Below are positions 7,141 through 14,108 of a DNA stretch of 25,028 nt, in pieces. The first letter of the stretch is position 1. The number at the start of each line of letters is the position of its first letter. Position numbers and translations under genes: made by a program. The notes under the pieces are model-generated. The model worked only from the letters and a program-made list of their open reading frames with translations. It had not been told where the DNA came from and did no database searches. This stretch comes from Fimiplasma intestinipullorum (GTDB taxonomy: Bacteria > Bacillota_I > Bacilli_A > Erysipelotrichales > Coprobacillaceae): NCBI GenBank assembly GCA_018715065.1, contig DVMJ01000021.1, positions 1 to 25,028 on the forward strand, given 5' to 3'.

Positions 7141-8724
7141 ATGAACATACTCATATGCTGTGCCAATGGCATGTCCAGCAGCCTTGTCGTACAGAAAATG
7201 CGTGAAGAAGTTCAACGAAGAGGACGGACAGACATAAAGATTGGTGCCTGTGCCAAAACGCAATATTTAAAATATCTGGATGAGGCGGACGTTCTCTTGA
7301 TTGCGCCACAGTTAACCTTTATGCGTGAAGAACTCGCTAAGCTAGAGAATATGTATCATGTGCGGATCGGATATATTGATCCTGAGGCCTATGGCCGTCT
7401 GGATGCCAAGATGATCTTGGACGAGGCTTTGGAAGAAGGAAAGACAAAGACGCAAACAGAAGAAGGCAGGATCGTGCAGTGGCTTAAACAAAGAATTATC
7501 CCGATTGCCAATAAAGTGGCAGGCAATCGCGCCTTAACATCGGTTACGATGGGGTTTACTTCCATTTTGCCTGTTACCATTACGGGAGCATGCTTGAGGT
7601 TGTTAGGTAATATTCCTTGTACGCCTTATACGGAATGGTTGACGTCGGTGGGGCTGGCTTCTTTATTAGAACTGGGTGTGGATATGACCACGAATATCTT
7701 GAGCATCTATTTGTGCTTTTATGTGGCCTATCATTATGTCAAGCTGAATGATGAACACGGACACCCTTGCGGAATCTTAGCTGTCATTTGTTTTCTCATG
7801 ATCACCGGTGTGGATGACGAGAAGATCGAGATGGTGTTCTTAGGTTCTAATGGGATCTTCACAGCGCTTTTAGTTTCTTTATTAGTCGGCTATCTCTATG
7901 TTCGGATCCTTCGCAGAAACCGTTTGATCCGTCCTTCCTCAACCATTCCGAAACAGGTCTTACGCTCGCTCAACGCGATCATTCCTTTTTTCTATATCAT
8001 CCTGATCTTCATGGTCTTCACCGCTCTGACCAGAATCGGTCCTTACGGCAATTTGCATCTGATGATCTACGAATCGATTCAGAAATCCTTAACTGCCTAT
8101 CTGAGCAATAATATCTTCTCTTATATGCTGATCAATTGGATTGCCAATGCTTTATGGTTTTTAGGCTTGCATGGCGGAAATATCACGGGATCAGTCACCG
8201 CCCTCATCTATACACCAATGGGCTTAGAGAACTTTGCACTCTATTCTGCCGGTAAAGAACCGATTCATATTATTTCTAATGCATTTTCCAAATGTTTTAT
8301 ATCCGGTGGCGTCGGTTCGATGTTTTCTTTAAGTATCATCATGGCTTTTAAGGCCAAAAGCCAGAAGTTTAAAGCCCTGGGCAGAATTTCATTGCCAACC
8401 ACTTTTTTCTATATTAATGAACCCCTATTGTTTGGTATTCCCATCGTGCTCAATCCGCTGTTTTTAATTCCCCTGTTATTTATTACGCCGATCCTGTCCT
8501 TATTGACGTATTTTGTAATGCATGCCGGGATCGTTCCTATTCCAAATGGAATGATGCTGCCGTGGACGACCCCGCCGGTCATCTACGGGTTATTGCAGGG
8601 AAGCTGGAAGATTGCGCTATGGGAGATCGTTTCCATCATCCTATCGGGCATGATGTGGTATCCTTTCTTTAAGATTGCCGACCAAAGGGAAGTAGAAGCA
8701 GAGAACAAAAACCGCCACAACTAG
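7141..8724 (+). CDS. PTS permease, fused EIIB-EIIC of the lactose/cellobiose family
   Basis: This is a 527-residue fusion. Residues 1-100 form a Lac-type EIIB domain with phospho-cysteine C7 in C-A-N-G-M-S-S-S. A charged linker (about 100-120) leads to a membrane EIIC domain (about 120-515) with some ten hydrophobic segments and the family hallmark L-G-L-H-G-G-N-I-T-G. It imports and phosphorylates a disaccharide of cellobiose or chitobiose type. The usual family organisation has separate B and C proteins, and the fusion runs B then C. No Lac-type EIIA gene is nearby, so the phosphate must come from an EIIA encoded elsewhere. The start overlaps nothing and has its GGAG 16 nt upstream (7121-7124), so translation probably depends on coupling to the regulator gene, which ends at 7139. 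Confidence 0.92.
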   Translation: MNILICCANGMSSSLVVQKMREEVQRRGRTDIKIGACAKTQYLKYLDEADVLLIAPQLTFMREELAKLENMYHVRIGYIDPEAYGRLDAKMILDEALEEGKTKTQTEEGRIVQWLKQRIIPIANKVAGNRALTSVTMGFTSILPVTITGACLRLLGNIPCTPYTEWLTSVGLASLLELGVDMTTNILSIYLCFYVAYHYVKLNDEHGHPCGILAVICFLMITGVDDEKIEMVFLGSNGIFTALLVSLLVGYLYVRILRRNRLIRPSSTIPKQVLRSLNAIIPFFYIILIFMVFTALTRIGPYGNLHLMIYESIQKSLTAYLSNNIFSYMLINWIANALWFLGLHGGNITGSVTALIYTPMGLENFALYSAGKEPIHIISNAFSKCFISGGVGSMFSLSIIMAFKAKSQKFKALGRISLPTTFFYINEPLLFGIPIVLNPLFLIPLLFITPILSLLTYFVMHAGIVPIPNGMMLPWTTPPVIYGLLQGSWKIALWEIVSIILSGMMWYPFFKIADQREVEAENKNRHN

Positions 8725-8730
8725 ACGGCA

Positions 8731-8762
8731 GGATGTCGAATTTAAATTTCGGCATCCTTTTT
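8731..8762 (+). terminator. Intrinsic terminator between the two EIIC genes
   Basis: GGATGTCGAA (8731-8740) pairs with TTCGGCATCC (8748-8757) with one T-G wobble and a 7-nt A/T loop, then five T. There is no convincing complete promoter between it and the next gene, so downstream expression may depend on partial read-through. Confidence 0.75.
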
Positions 8763-8833
8763 ATATAATATAAGTGTAATCAATGATGCCGACCAGACAG
8801 GGAGAGAATAGAAAAAAAAGGAGGAGGATATGA

Positions 8834-10099
8834 ATGAATGGATTAATGAACTTTTTAGAAGAAAAACTCGTGCCATTGGCAGCTAAACTAGGATCAAACA
8901 GATATTTAAAAGCTATTAGTGGTGGATTCGTCGCTGTTTTATCAGCAACCATCGTTGGATCGATGTTCGTCTTGATTAGCAATCTCCCTATCAAAGCTTA
9001 TACTGACTGGCTGGCTTCATCCGGATTTGGTAGTATTCTTGCGTTACCGGGACAGGTAACAACAGACTTGATCGCTTTATACGCCGCTTTCTTTATTGCT
9101 TACACATTAGCGAAAGAATTTCAGGTGGATGGAACCGGCGCCGGACTCTCATCACTGGTTTCTTTTATGCTGGTGACAGGACGTGTGGACGGCGCAATCT
9201 CCGTTGAATACTTAGGCGCCAAAGGCCTCTTTGGTGCCATGCTGATTGCACTGATTGCCGGTAGAATTTATGTCTACGTTGTACAACATGGTTGGACCAT
9301 CAAATTACCAGATAGTGTTCCACCAAATGTCGCGAACTCATTTTCAGCCTTAATACCGACTTTCATTGTTGTTATCGTCTTTTTGATCGTTGCCGGCTTG
9401 ATGACGCTGACTTCATACGGTAACTTACAGGTCGCTATCTTTACTGTCATCCAGCAGCAATTGATGCGCTTCATGGGAAACAATATCTTTGCTTATGTAT
9501 TCTTTAACCTGATGGCTAACTTATTATGGTTCTTTGGACTTCACGGCGGCAATATTACGGGATCCATTACCAGTCCGATCTATACGCCATTAGGACTTGA
9601 AAACCTGGCTTTATATCAGGCAGGTCAGGAACCAATCAATATCATTTCCCCACAGTTAACTAACTGCTTCACTTTTGGTGGGGTAGGGTCCATGTTCAGT
9701 TTGGCGATCCTGATGACCTTCTTATCTAAATCCGAGCAGTTTAAGACCTTGGGTAAATTGTCCTTACCGACAACATTCTTCTTTATCAACGAACCGCTGA
9801 TCTTTGGTATTCCGGTTGTGTTAAACCCATTGTTCTTCATTCCATTAATCTTCTTGACGCCAATTATGGCCTTTATGACTTATGGTGTGATGAGTATTGG
9901 TCTGATTCCAATTCCAAATGGTGTCCAGATTCCATGGACCACACCGCCAATTATCTCCGGTTTCCTGATCGGTGACGGGCGTCTAGTGATCTGGCAGATC
10001 TTAATGATCCTCTTTGCCATGGCTGCTTACTTCCCATTCTTCAAGGTCGCAGATAAGCGCGCTTATGAAGAGGAACAAGGCAAAGTGGGAGCCAATTGA
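8834..10099 (+). CDS. PTS permease EIIC, lactose/cellobiose family, without EIIB
   Basis: This 421-residue integral membrane protein with about ten hydrophobic segments is clearly homologous to the EIIC half of the preceding gene. Shared blocks include W-F-x-G-L-H-G-G-N-I-T-G-S, the I-Y-T-P-[ML]-G-L-E-N segment and F-F-[IY]-I-N-E-P-L. It has no EIIB domain of its own, so it must borrow the EIIB of the neighbouring fusion or one from elsewhere. The start at 8834 has GGAGGAGG (8820-8827) 6 nt upstream; an ATG at 8830 is out of frame. A TATAAT-like string near 8763 lacks a -35. The pair probably arose by duplication with gain or loss of the EIIB domain. Confidence 0.92.
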   Translation: MNGLMNFLEEKLVPLAAKLGSNRYLKAISGGFVAVLSATIVGSMFVLISNLPIKAYTDWLASSGFGSILALPGQVTTDLIALYAAFFIAYTLAKEFQVDGTGAGLSSLVSFMLVTGRVDGAISVEYLGAKGLFGAMLIALIAGRIYVYVVQHGWTIKLPDSVPPNVANSFSALIPTFIVVIVFLIVAGLMTLTSYGNLQVAIFTVIQQQLMRFMGNNIFAYVFFNLMANLLWFFGLHGGNITGSITSPIYTPLGLENLALYQAGQEPINIISPQLTNCFTFGGVGSMFSLAILMTFLSKSEQFKTLGKLSLPTTFFFINEPLIFGIPVVLNPLFFIPLIFLTPIMAFMTYGVMSIGLIPIPNGVQIPWTTPPIISGFLIGDGRLVIWQILMILFAMAAYFPFFKVADKRAYEEEQGKVGAN

Positions 10100-10115
10100 T
10101 CAAAAGTGAATGCTC

Positions 10116-10141
10116 AAAAAAAAGACCTTCGGGTCTTTTTT
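10116..10141 (+). terminator. Intrinsic terminator of the PTS operon
   Basis: An A-rich arm ending in GACC (10124-10127) pairs across a TTCG loop with GGTC (10132-10135) and the following T run. The long A and T arms extend the stem. Confidence 0.85.
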
Positions 10142-10156
10142 AGGGTTGAATCAAAG

Positions 10157-10174
10157 TGTTCTAATTATAGAACA
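10157..10174. promoter_or_regulatory. Candidate operator 1, TGTTC-N8-GAACA
   Basis: TGTTCTAATTATAGAACA is an almost perfect 18-bp palindrome. The same half-sites and spacing recur at 10242-10259, 85 bp away. Together they sit upstream of the promoter at 10297. Confidence 0.5.
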
Positions 10175-10241
10175 TGCATTAATTGACTTCATACACATCC
10201 AGATAGCATTTAAGCGATGATGCATGGTAAATAGAAAAAAG

Positions 10242-10259
10242 TGTTCTTTTTTTGGAACA
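10242..10259. promoter_or_regulatory. Candidate operator 2, TGTTC-N8-GAACA
   Basis: TGTTC (10242-10246) and GAACA (10255-10259) flank an eight-base T-rich centre. The centre-to-centre distance to operator 1 is 85 bp, close to eight helical turns. It lies 37 bp upstream of the -35 at 10297. Confidence 0.5.
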
Positions 10260-10296
10260 TATTTACCAAAATCAAGGGAAAAACAAAAAGAATGTT

Positions 10297-10324
10297 TTGC
10301 AATGCGTAAAAAATCTGATACAAT
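10297..10324 (+). promoter_or_regulatory. Promoter of the candidate structured RNA
   Basis: TTGCAA (10297-10302), a 16-nt spacer and TACAAT (10319-10324). Seven bases after the -10 is G10331, the first base of the predicted closing stem of the RNA. Confidence 0.55.
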
Positions 10325-10330
10325 AAAATT

Positions 10331-10479
10331 GGCAATAGAGGCAGGTTCTTTTTACCACTAACTGTATGAAATATCGTTTGTAATTTTTTGTTTTTTACCT
10401 ACTGTACAAAAATAAAACGCATATTCCGCCTCCTCTATTGTCCTGATAAACGTTAATAAAGAAGCGAAAGCTTCTTTTT
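10331..10479 (+). ncRNA. Candidate structured RNA with 6S-like rod architecture
   Basis: The predicted 5' end pairs with sequence about 110 nt downstream: 10331-10345 with 10429-10443, 14 base pairs interrupted by one bulge on each strand. Inside, ATAT plus CGTTT (10371-10379) can pair with AAACG plus ATAT around 10415-10424. A/T-rich pairing (T run near 10384-10391 with ACAAAAA near 10406-10412) continues towards the tip. This leaves an elongated rod with an asymmetric internal bubble. The unit has its own promoter and a GAAA-loop terminator, and no open frame of note. The shape recalls 6S RNA, but at 113 nt between stem ends it is shorter than typical 6S and I cannot confirm conserved bubble sequence. 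A MITE is the main alternative. Confidence 0.45.
10458..10479 (+). terminator. Intrinsic terminator of the candidate RNA
   Basis: AAAGAAGC (10458-10465) pairs perfectly with GCTTCTTT (10470-10477) across a GAAA tetraloop, with a T run. No plus-strand gene ends here, which supports a separate short transcript. Confidence 0.7.
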
Positions 10480-10507
10480 ATTCTACCGGTGATGATCGAT
10501 CAGTATC

Positions 10508-10531
10508 AAAAAAGAGAAGGCTTGCTTCTCT
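10508..10531 (-). terminator. Intrinsic terminator of the first MATE gene
   Basis: On the minus strand AGAGAAG (10531-10525) pairs with CTTCTCT (10519-10513) around a 5-nt loop, and a run of T follows (A run 10508-10513 on the plus strand). Confidence 0.75.
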
Positions 10532-10546
10532 AAAGTCAATGCTTTT

Positions 10547-11938
10547 CTAGATTTCAATATGAACCCATTTACCTTGGCGATGACGCCATCTAGAGCCTAA
10601 ATAGCGGACAAACTGATCAAGGAAGAGGGATAACCATGCGCCTGTTAATCCCCAATTGAGTGGGAAACAGAGCAACCAGGTCAGTGTCGGACGCACGAGC
10701 GTGACGCTGATCAAAGACAATAGCGCCGTAAATTTGACATCCCCGGCACTGCGCAGACAGCCGTAGGTAACAACCTGCGTGATCTGGAAAAACATCGTTA
10801 AGGCAATGATATAGACGATATTCGATCCATTGGTGATGATCGTAGGATCATTGGTAAATAACTGCATCAGCGGAACACGGAAGAGAACCATCAGGATTCC
10901 TAAGATGATCCCGCACACATTTCCTAGGCGCTGGGTCGCTTTACTGTAAATGATGGCGAGATCTTTTCGCTTAGCTCCCAGACTTTGACCAACTAAAGAA
11001 GAGGTCGCAACGGAGAGTCCGTCACCAAAAGAGAAAGAAAGATTCAACAGCTGCATACAGACATTATGGGTGGCAAAGGCCACCATGCCAAGCGTCGCCA
11101 CGGTCTTGGAGTATGCGAAGAATCCGATACGTAAAAAAACCTGTTCAGCGAAAGCGGATAGAGAAATGTTATATAGGTCTTTGATGGTCTTACGGTCGAA
11201 TTTCCAGTTGGCATGTCGCTGCAGGTAAAGAAAGCCATCCGGATGCCTAAGAGACATGACCGACATGACAAAGGCGACGAAGTTTCCTATACTGGTAGCG
11301 ATAGCGGCGCCAAAGACACCCAGGGTTGGGAAAAAGCCGATGCCATTGATCAGAAAATAGTTAAAAACGAGATTGACTGAGTTAGCGGCAATGTTGGTCT
11401 TCATGGCAATCTTCGTATTTCCACAGCCTTTTTGAGCAGCATTGATGGTCAGGGACATACTGTAAAAGAAGTTGCCGACCATGATCGTTTTAAAATACAG
11501 GGCTGCCATGTCGGCATATTCAGAGGTCGCACCGGCTAAGACAACGATCTCCCTGGCAAAAATAAAGGCCAGTGAGGATAAGATCAGCGATACCACGGCA
11601 CTGATGACCCATGCCTGACGAAGGCAGCGGTTGGCCGCTTCACGGTCATTCTCACCACAGCGATGACTGACAACAACGGTGACACCGATGTTTAATGATA
11701 AGATGATCGCTAAAACAATAAATTTAGGCTGGTTAGTAATTCCTACCGAAGCGATGGCATCGGCGCCGATGCCTCCAACCATGATCATATCGATTGCCGA
11801 TATGAGCGAAATCAGAACAGATTCAACAGTGGAAGGCATGGCAATTTCAAAGGTTCTTTTGAAAACCTGGCGACTGCTTGGAAGAGGTGCCTGTACCTGT
11901 TCTGGTTTCAGGAATTGTGAAACATCAAAAAAACGCAT
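10547..11938 (-). CDS. MATE-family multidrug/metabolite efflux transporter
   Basis: This 463-residue polytopic membrane protein has about twelve hydrophobic segments and the MatE twofold repeat, with segments such as M-P-S-T-V-E-S-V-L-I-S-L and D-M-I-M-V-G near the start of the first repeat. It should export a cationic or hydrophobic compound using a Na+ or H+ gradient. The substrate cannot be read from sequence. The start at 11938 follows GGGAG at a suitable distance; the longer frame up to 11998 would include promoter sequence. It is divergent from a second MATE gene, and the two proteins are only distantly alike. Confidence 0.9.
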   Translation of the reverse strand: MRFFDVSQFLKPEQVQAPLPSSRQVFKRTFEIAMPSTVESVLISLISAIDMIMVGGIGADAIASVGITNQPKFIVLAIILSLNIGVTVVVSHRCGENDREAANRCLRQAWVISAVVSLILSSLAFIFAREIVVLAGATSEYADMAALYFKTIMVGNFFYSMSLTINAAQKGCGNTKIAMKTNIAANSVNLVFNYFLINGIGFFPTLGVFGAAIATSIGNFVAFVMSVMSLRHPDGFLYLQRHANWKFDRKTIKDLYNISLSAFAEQVFLRIGFFAYSKTVATLGMVAFATHNVCMQLLNLSFSFGDGLSVATSSLVGQSLGAKRKDLAIIYSKATQRLGNVCGIILGILMVLFRVPLMQLFTNDPTIITNGSNIVYIIALTMFFQITQVVTYGCLRSAGDVKFTALLSLISVTLVRPTLTWLLCFPLNWGLTGAWLSLFLDQFVRYLGSRWRHRQGKWVHIEI

Positions 11939-11969
11939 TTTTATTCTCCCTTCTTGTCGTATTAATTCT

Positions 11970-11998
11970 ATTGTAAACAAGGTGTTAAAAAAATGCAA
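11970..11998 (-). promoter_or_regulatory. Promoter of the minus-strand MATE gene
   Basis: On the minus strand TTGCAT (11998-11993), a 17-nt spacer and TACAAT (11975-11970). The predicted start is about 25 nt before the start codon. Confidence 0.6.
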
Positions 11999-12103
11999 TA
12001 GGCTTTCAGAACATGAAATTAAGAGGTTATATTTTCAAACATATCTCATTGTCTGGTTAGACCAACTCTTTTGAAAAATAGTAAATACATTGGATTCATC
12101 GCC

Positions 12104-12119
12104 TTTTTCATGTGAAAAA
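12104..12119. promoter_or_regulatory. Palindrome between the divergent MATE genes
   Basis: TTTTTCA-TG-TGAAAAA is a perfect 7-bp inverted repeat with a 2-bp centre. It lies in the 271-bp region shared by the two exporter promoters and may be an operator. Its A/T richness makes chance possible. Confidence 0.35.
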
Positions 12120-12209
12120 AATATGTAATGAAATTCAGCTTGGAGCAGTGTTCATATCTTAAAAAATGTGCTAAACTATATAGGTAGGTTTTGGAAAGGG
12201 GTTGAATAT

Positions 12210-13592
12210 ATGGTAGATGAGGAAAAGGTCTTATTGTTTGAAAAAACACCGATTCCTAAAGCTGTCGCTAAGTTGGCGATTCCGACAATTTTAAGTTCAC
12301 TGGTCATGGTCTTCTACAATTTAGCAGATACATTCTTTGTCGGGATGTTGAATGACTCGGTTCAAAATGCAGGTGTTACCCTGGCGGCTCCGGTTTTACT
12401 GGCGTTTAATGCAATCAATAATCTCTTTGGTGTCGGTGGTTCAAGCATGATGAGCCGCGCCTTAGGCAGAAAAGATTATACGACCGTCAGACGCAGTTCA
12501 GCTTTTAGCTTTTACTGTTCGGTCTTCTGCGGTATTCTGTTTTCCGTTATATGTTTCATTCTATGGGAACCATTATTGATTTTATTAGGGGCAAGTGAAA
12601 CCACGATGGCTGCTACAAGCGGCTATATGCAATGGACCGTTCTTTGGGGTGCAACACCAGCGATCCTCAACGTGGTCATGGCTTATCTTGTGCGTTCTGA
12701 AGGCGCGTCTTTACATGCCAGCATTGGTACCATGAGCGGATGTATCCTGAACATGATCCTGGATCCTATCTTTATCTTGCCATGGGGCTTTAATATGGGA
12801 GCTGCAGGTGCCGGTTTGGCAACTTTTATTTCCAATGTGGTTGCCTGCATATACTTCTTTGTTCTGCTTTATGTCCGTCGTAAGACGACTTATGTATGTA
12901 TTAATCCAAAATATTTCGCTTTTCGTCGCTCGATTGCATTTGGTGTCTTTGGTGTCGGTATTCCCGCTTCCATTCAGAATTTATTGAATGTGACCGGGAT
13001 GACGATCCTGAATAACTTTACCGCTTCTTTTGGTGCTGATCCGGTAGCGGCGATGGGGATTACCCAAAAAATATACATGGTGCCAATGAATATTTCTATG
13101 GGACTATCACAAGGCATCATGCCATTAGTCAGCTATAACTACGCCAGCGGAAACATTAAGCGTATGAAAAATACGATTTTCTTTGCTATGCGCGTGGCAC
13201 TGACCTTTATCGTTGTTTCAGCTATCAGCTGCTATGTCTTTGCGCCTCAGCTGATCGGACTCTTTATGAATAGCGATCCAATCATAGCTTATGGTTCCCG
13301 CTTTATGCGTGGATTCTGTTTAGGTTTACCATTCCTGTGCATTGACTTCCTGTCAGTCGGTATCTTCCAGGCAGTGGGTATGGGAAAAGAAGCTTTGATT
13401 TTCGCCATCATGCGAAAGATCGTCTTAGAGATCCCGGCCTTATTTATCTTAAATACGCTGTTCCCGCTCTATGGTTTAGCTTACGCACAGTGCTGTGCCG
13501 AAATCTGTTTAGCGGTCGTCGCAATCTTTGTTTTAAGACGAATGTTTAGAAATCTGGAAAAACAATATTCACAACAAGCTTCTAAGGCATAA
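12210..13592 (+). CDS. MATE-family efflux transporter, NorM/MepA-like
   Basis: This 460-residue polytopic protein has about twelve hydrophobic segments. The N-terminal motif P-I-P-K-A-V-A-K-L-A-I-P-T-I with N-L-A-D-T-F-F-V-G is typical of the MepA/DinF-like MATE branch, and the second-half motif G-I-P-A-S-I-Q-N-L-L is also present. It exports drugs or metabolites by cation antiport. The start at 12210 has AAAGGGG (12195-12201) 8 nt upstream; the longer frame from 12168 overlaps the likely -10 region. The likely promoter has an extended -10, TGC-TAAACT (12172-12177), with a poor -35. Its 3' end is part of the terminator stem that follows. Confidence 0.92.
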   Translation: MVDEEKVLLFEKTPIPKAVAKLAIPTILSSLVMVFYNLADTFFVGMLNDSVQNAGVTLAAPVLLAFNAINNLFGVGGSSMMSRALGRKDYTTVRRSSAFSFYCSVFCGILFSVICFILWEPLLILLGASETTMAATSGYMQWTVLWGATPAILNVVMAYLVRSEGASLHASIGTMSGCILNMILDPIFILPWGFNMGAAGAGLATFISNVVACIYFFVLLYVRRKTTYVCINPKYFAFRRSIAFGVFGVGIPASIQNLLNVTGMTILNNFTASFGADPVAAMGITQKIYMVPMNISMGLSQGIMPLVSYNYASGNIKRMKNTIFFAMRVALTFIVVSAISCYVFAPQLIGLFMNSDPIIAYGSRFMRGFCLGLPFLCIDFLSVGIFQAVGMGKEALIFAIMRKIVLEIPALFILNTLFPLYGLAYAQCCAEICLAVVAIFVLRRMFRNLEKQYSQQASKA

Positions 13593-13617
13593 ACGCTTTG
13601 CCTTAGAGGCTTTTTTT
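13577..13617 (+). terminator. Intrinsic terminator overlapping the end of the second MATE gene
   Basis: AGCTTCTAAGGC (13577-13588), inside the last codons, pairs with GCCTTAGAGGCT (13600-13611) with one wobble. Seven T follow. Confidence 0.8.
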
Positions 13618-14028
13618 AGTCAACGGGGCGCCTGATCCGGTTTGTTTTCAAGTCCGAAGTGATTCGTGTCTGTCAATTTAGTAATAATGTTGTTTAAATA
13701 GGACAAAATTCTTGGACTATGATGCGATTTATCATATCTTTTCAAGCAAAGTATAAAAGCTTAAAATGTGCCTATTGTGTGAGGAACATTGTATGAAGTG
13801 AAAGACTGATGTAAAGTGTGGATTGGGCAAAGATGGAGATGGCTTCGACATTAGGCGCTTTGACATAGAAAAAGGTGTTTTATGAAGCAAAAAGAGTAGG
13901 TAAAAAAATACAAGCATCTATATCTAAACAATTGAAAGAAGAGGAAGCAGCCAAGTCATAGGGATGCAAATTCGAGAAGCCTTTTGAGTAAGCCTTACTG
14001 AGTGCTGCCGCAGATCATGAACGCATCG
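13618..14028. other. Intergenic stretch with decayed coding-like sequence
   Basis: No intact gene is seen. In the plus frame covering about 13720-13885 the translation looks protein-like but contains stops. It has a C-x-x-C-x-x-x-C pattern around 13761-13790 (C-L-L-C-E-E-H-C) and then K-C-G-L-G-K-D-G-D-G-F-D-I-R-R-F-D-I-E-K-G at 13816-13876. A second protein-like piece in another frame runs to the stop near 13958 (K-K-I-Q-A-S-I-S-K-Q-L-K-E-E-E-A-A). I do not recognise the original gene. Confidence 0.25.
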
Positions 14029-14054
14029 CAATCGCAGGGGGATGCCTGCGATTG
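14029..14054. repeat. Strong hairpin with 10-bp perfect stem
   Basis: CAATCGCAGG (14029-14038) pairs with CCTGCGATTG (14045-14054) around a 6-nt loop. GCATC (14023-14027) and GATGC (14041-14045) allow an alternative fold. It stands 4 nt from a second GC-rich hairpin at 14059-14079. Paired hairpins of this sort occur at IS200/IS605 ends and in REP-like elements, but neither is proven here. Confidence 0.4.
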
Positions 14055-14079
14055 AAAAGCCACCGGCTAGACCGGTGGC
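14055..14079 (-). terminator. GC-rich hairpin, probable terminator of the caspase-like gene
   Basis: GCCACCGG (14059-14066) pairs perfectly with CCGGTGGC (14072-14079), with a 5-nt loop. On the minus strand a short run of four T follows. It lies 30 nt after the stop of the minus-strand gene. Confidence 0.5.
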
Positions 14080-14108
14080 ACTTGACTCATGAATCATGCT
14101 TTACATCA

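Noticed and set aside
10331..10443. Miniature transposable element with terminal inverted repeats
   Set aside because: The two arms are not identical repeats (each has its own bulge), no target duplication is visible, and the unit has an exactly placed promoter and a terminator. It remains the main alternative to an RNA gene.
13732..13917. Minus-strand open frame of 61 codons
   Set aside because: It has low-complexity hydrophobic then basic sequence, no ribosome binding site and no similarity I recognise. It lies opposite the decayed plus-strand frame.
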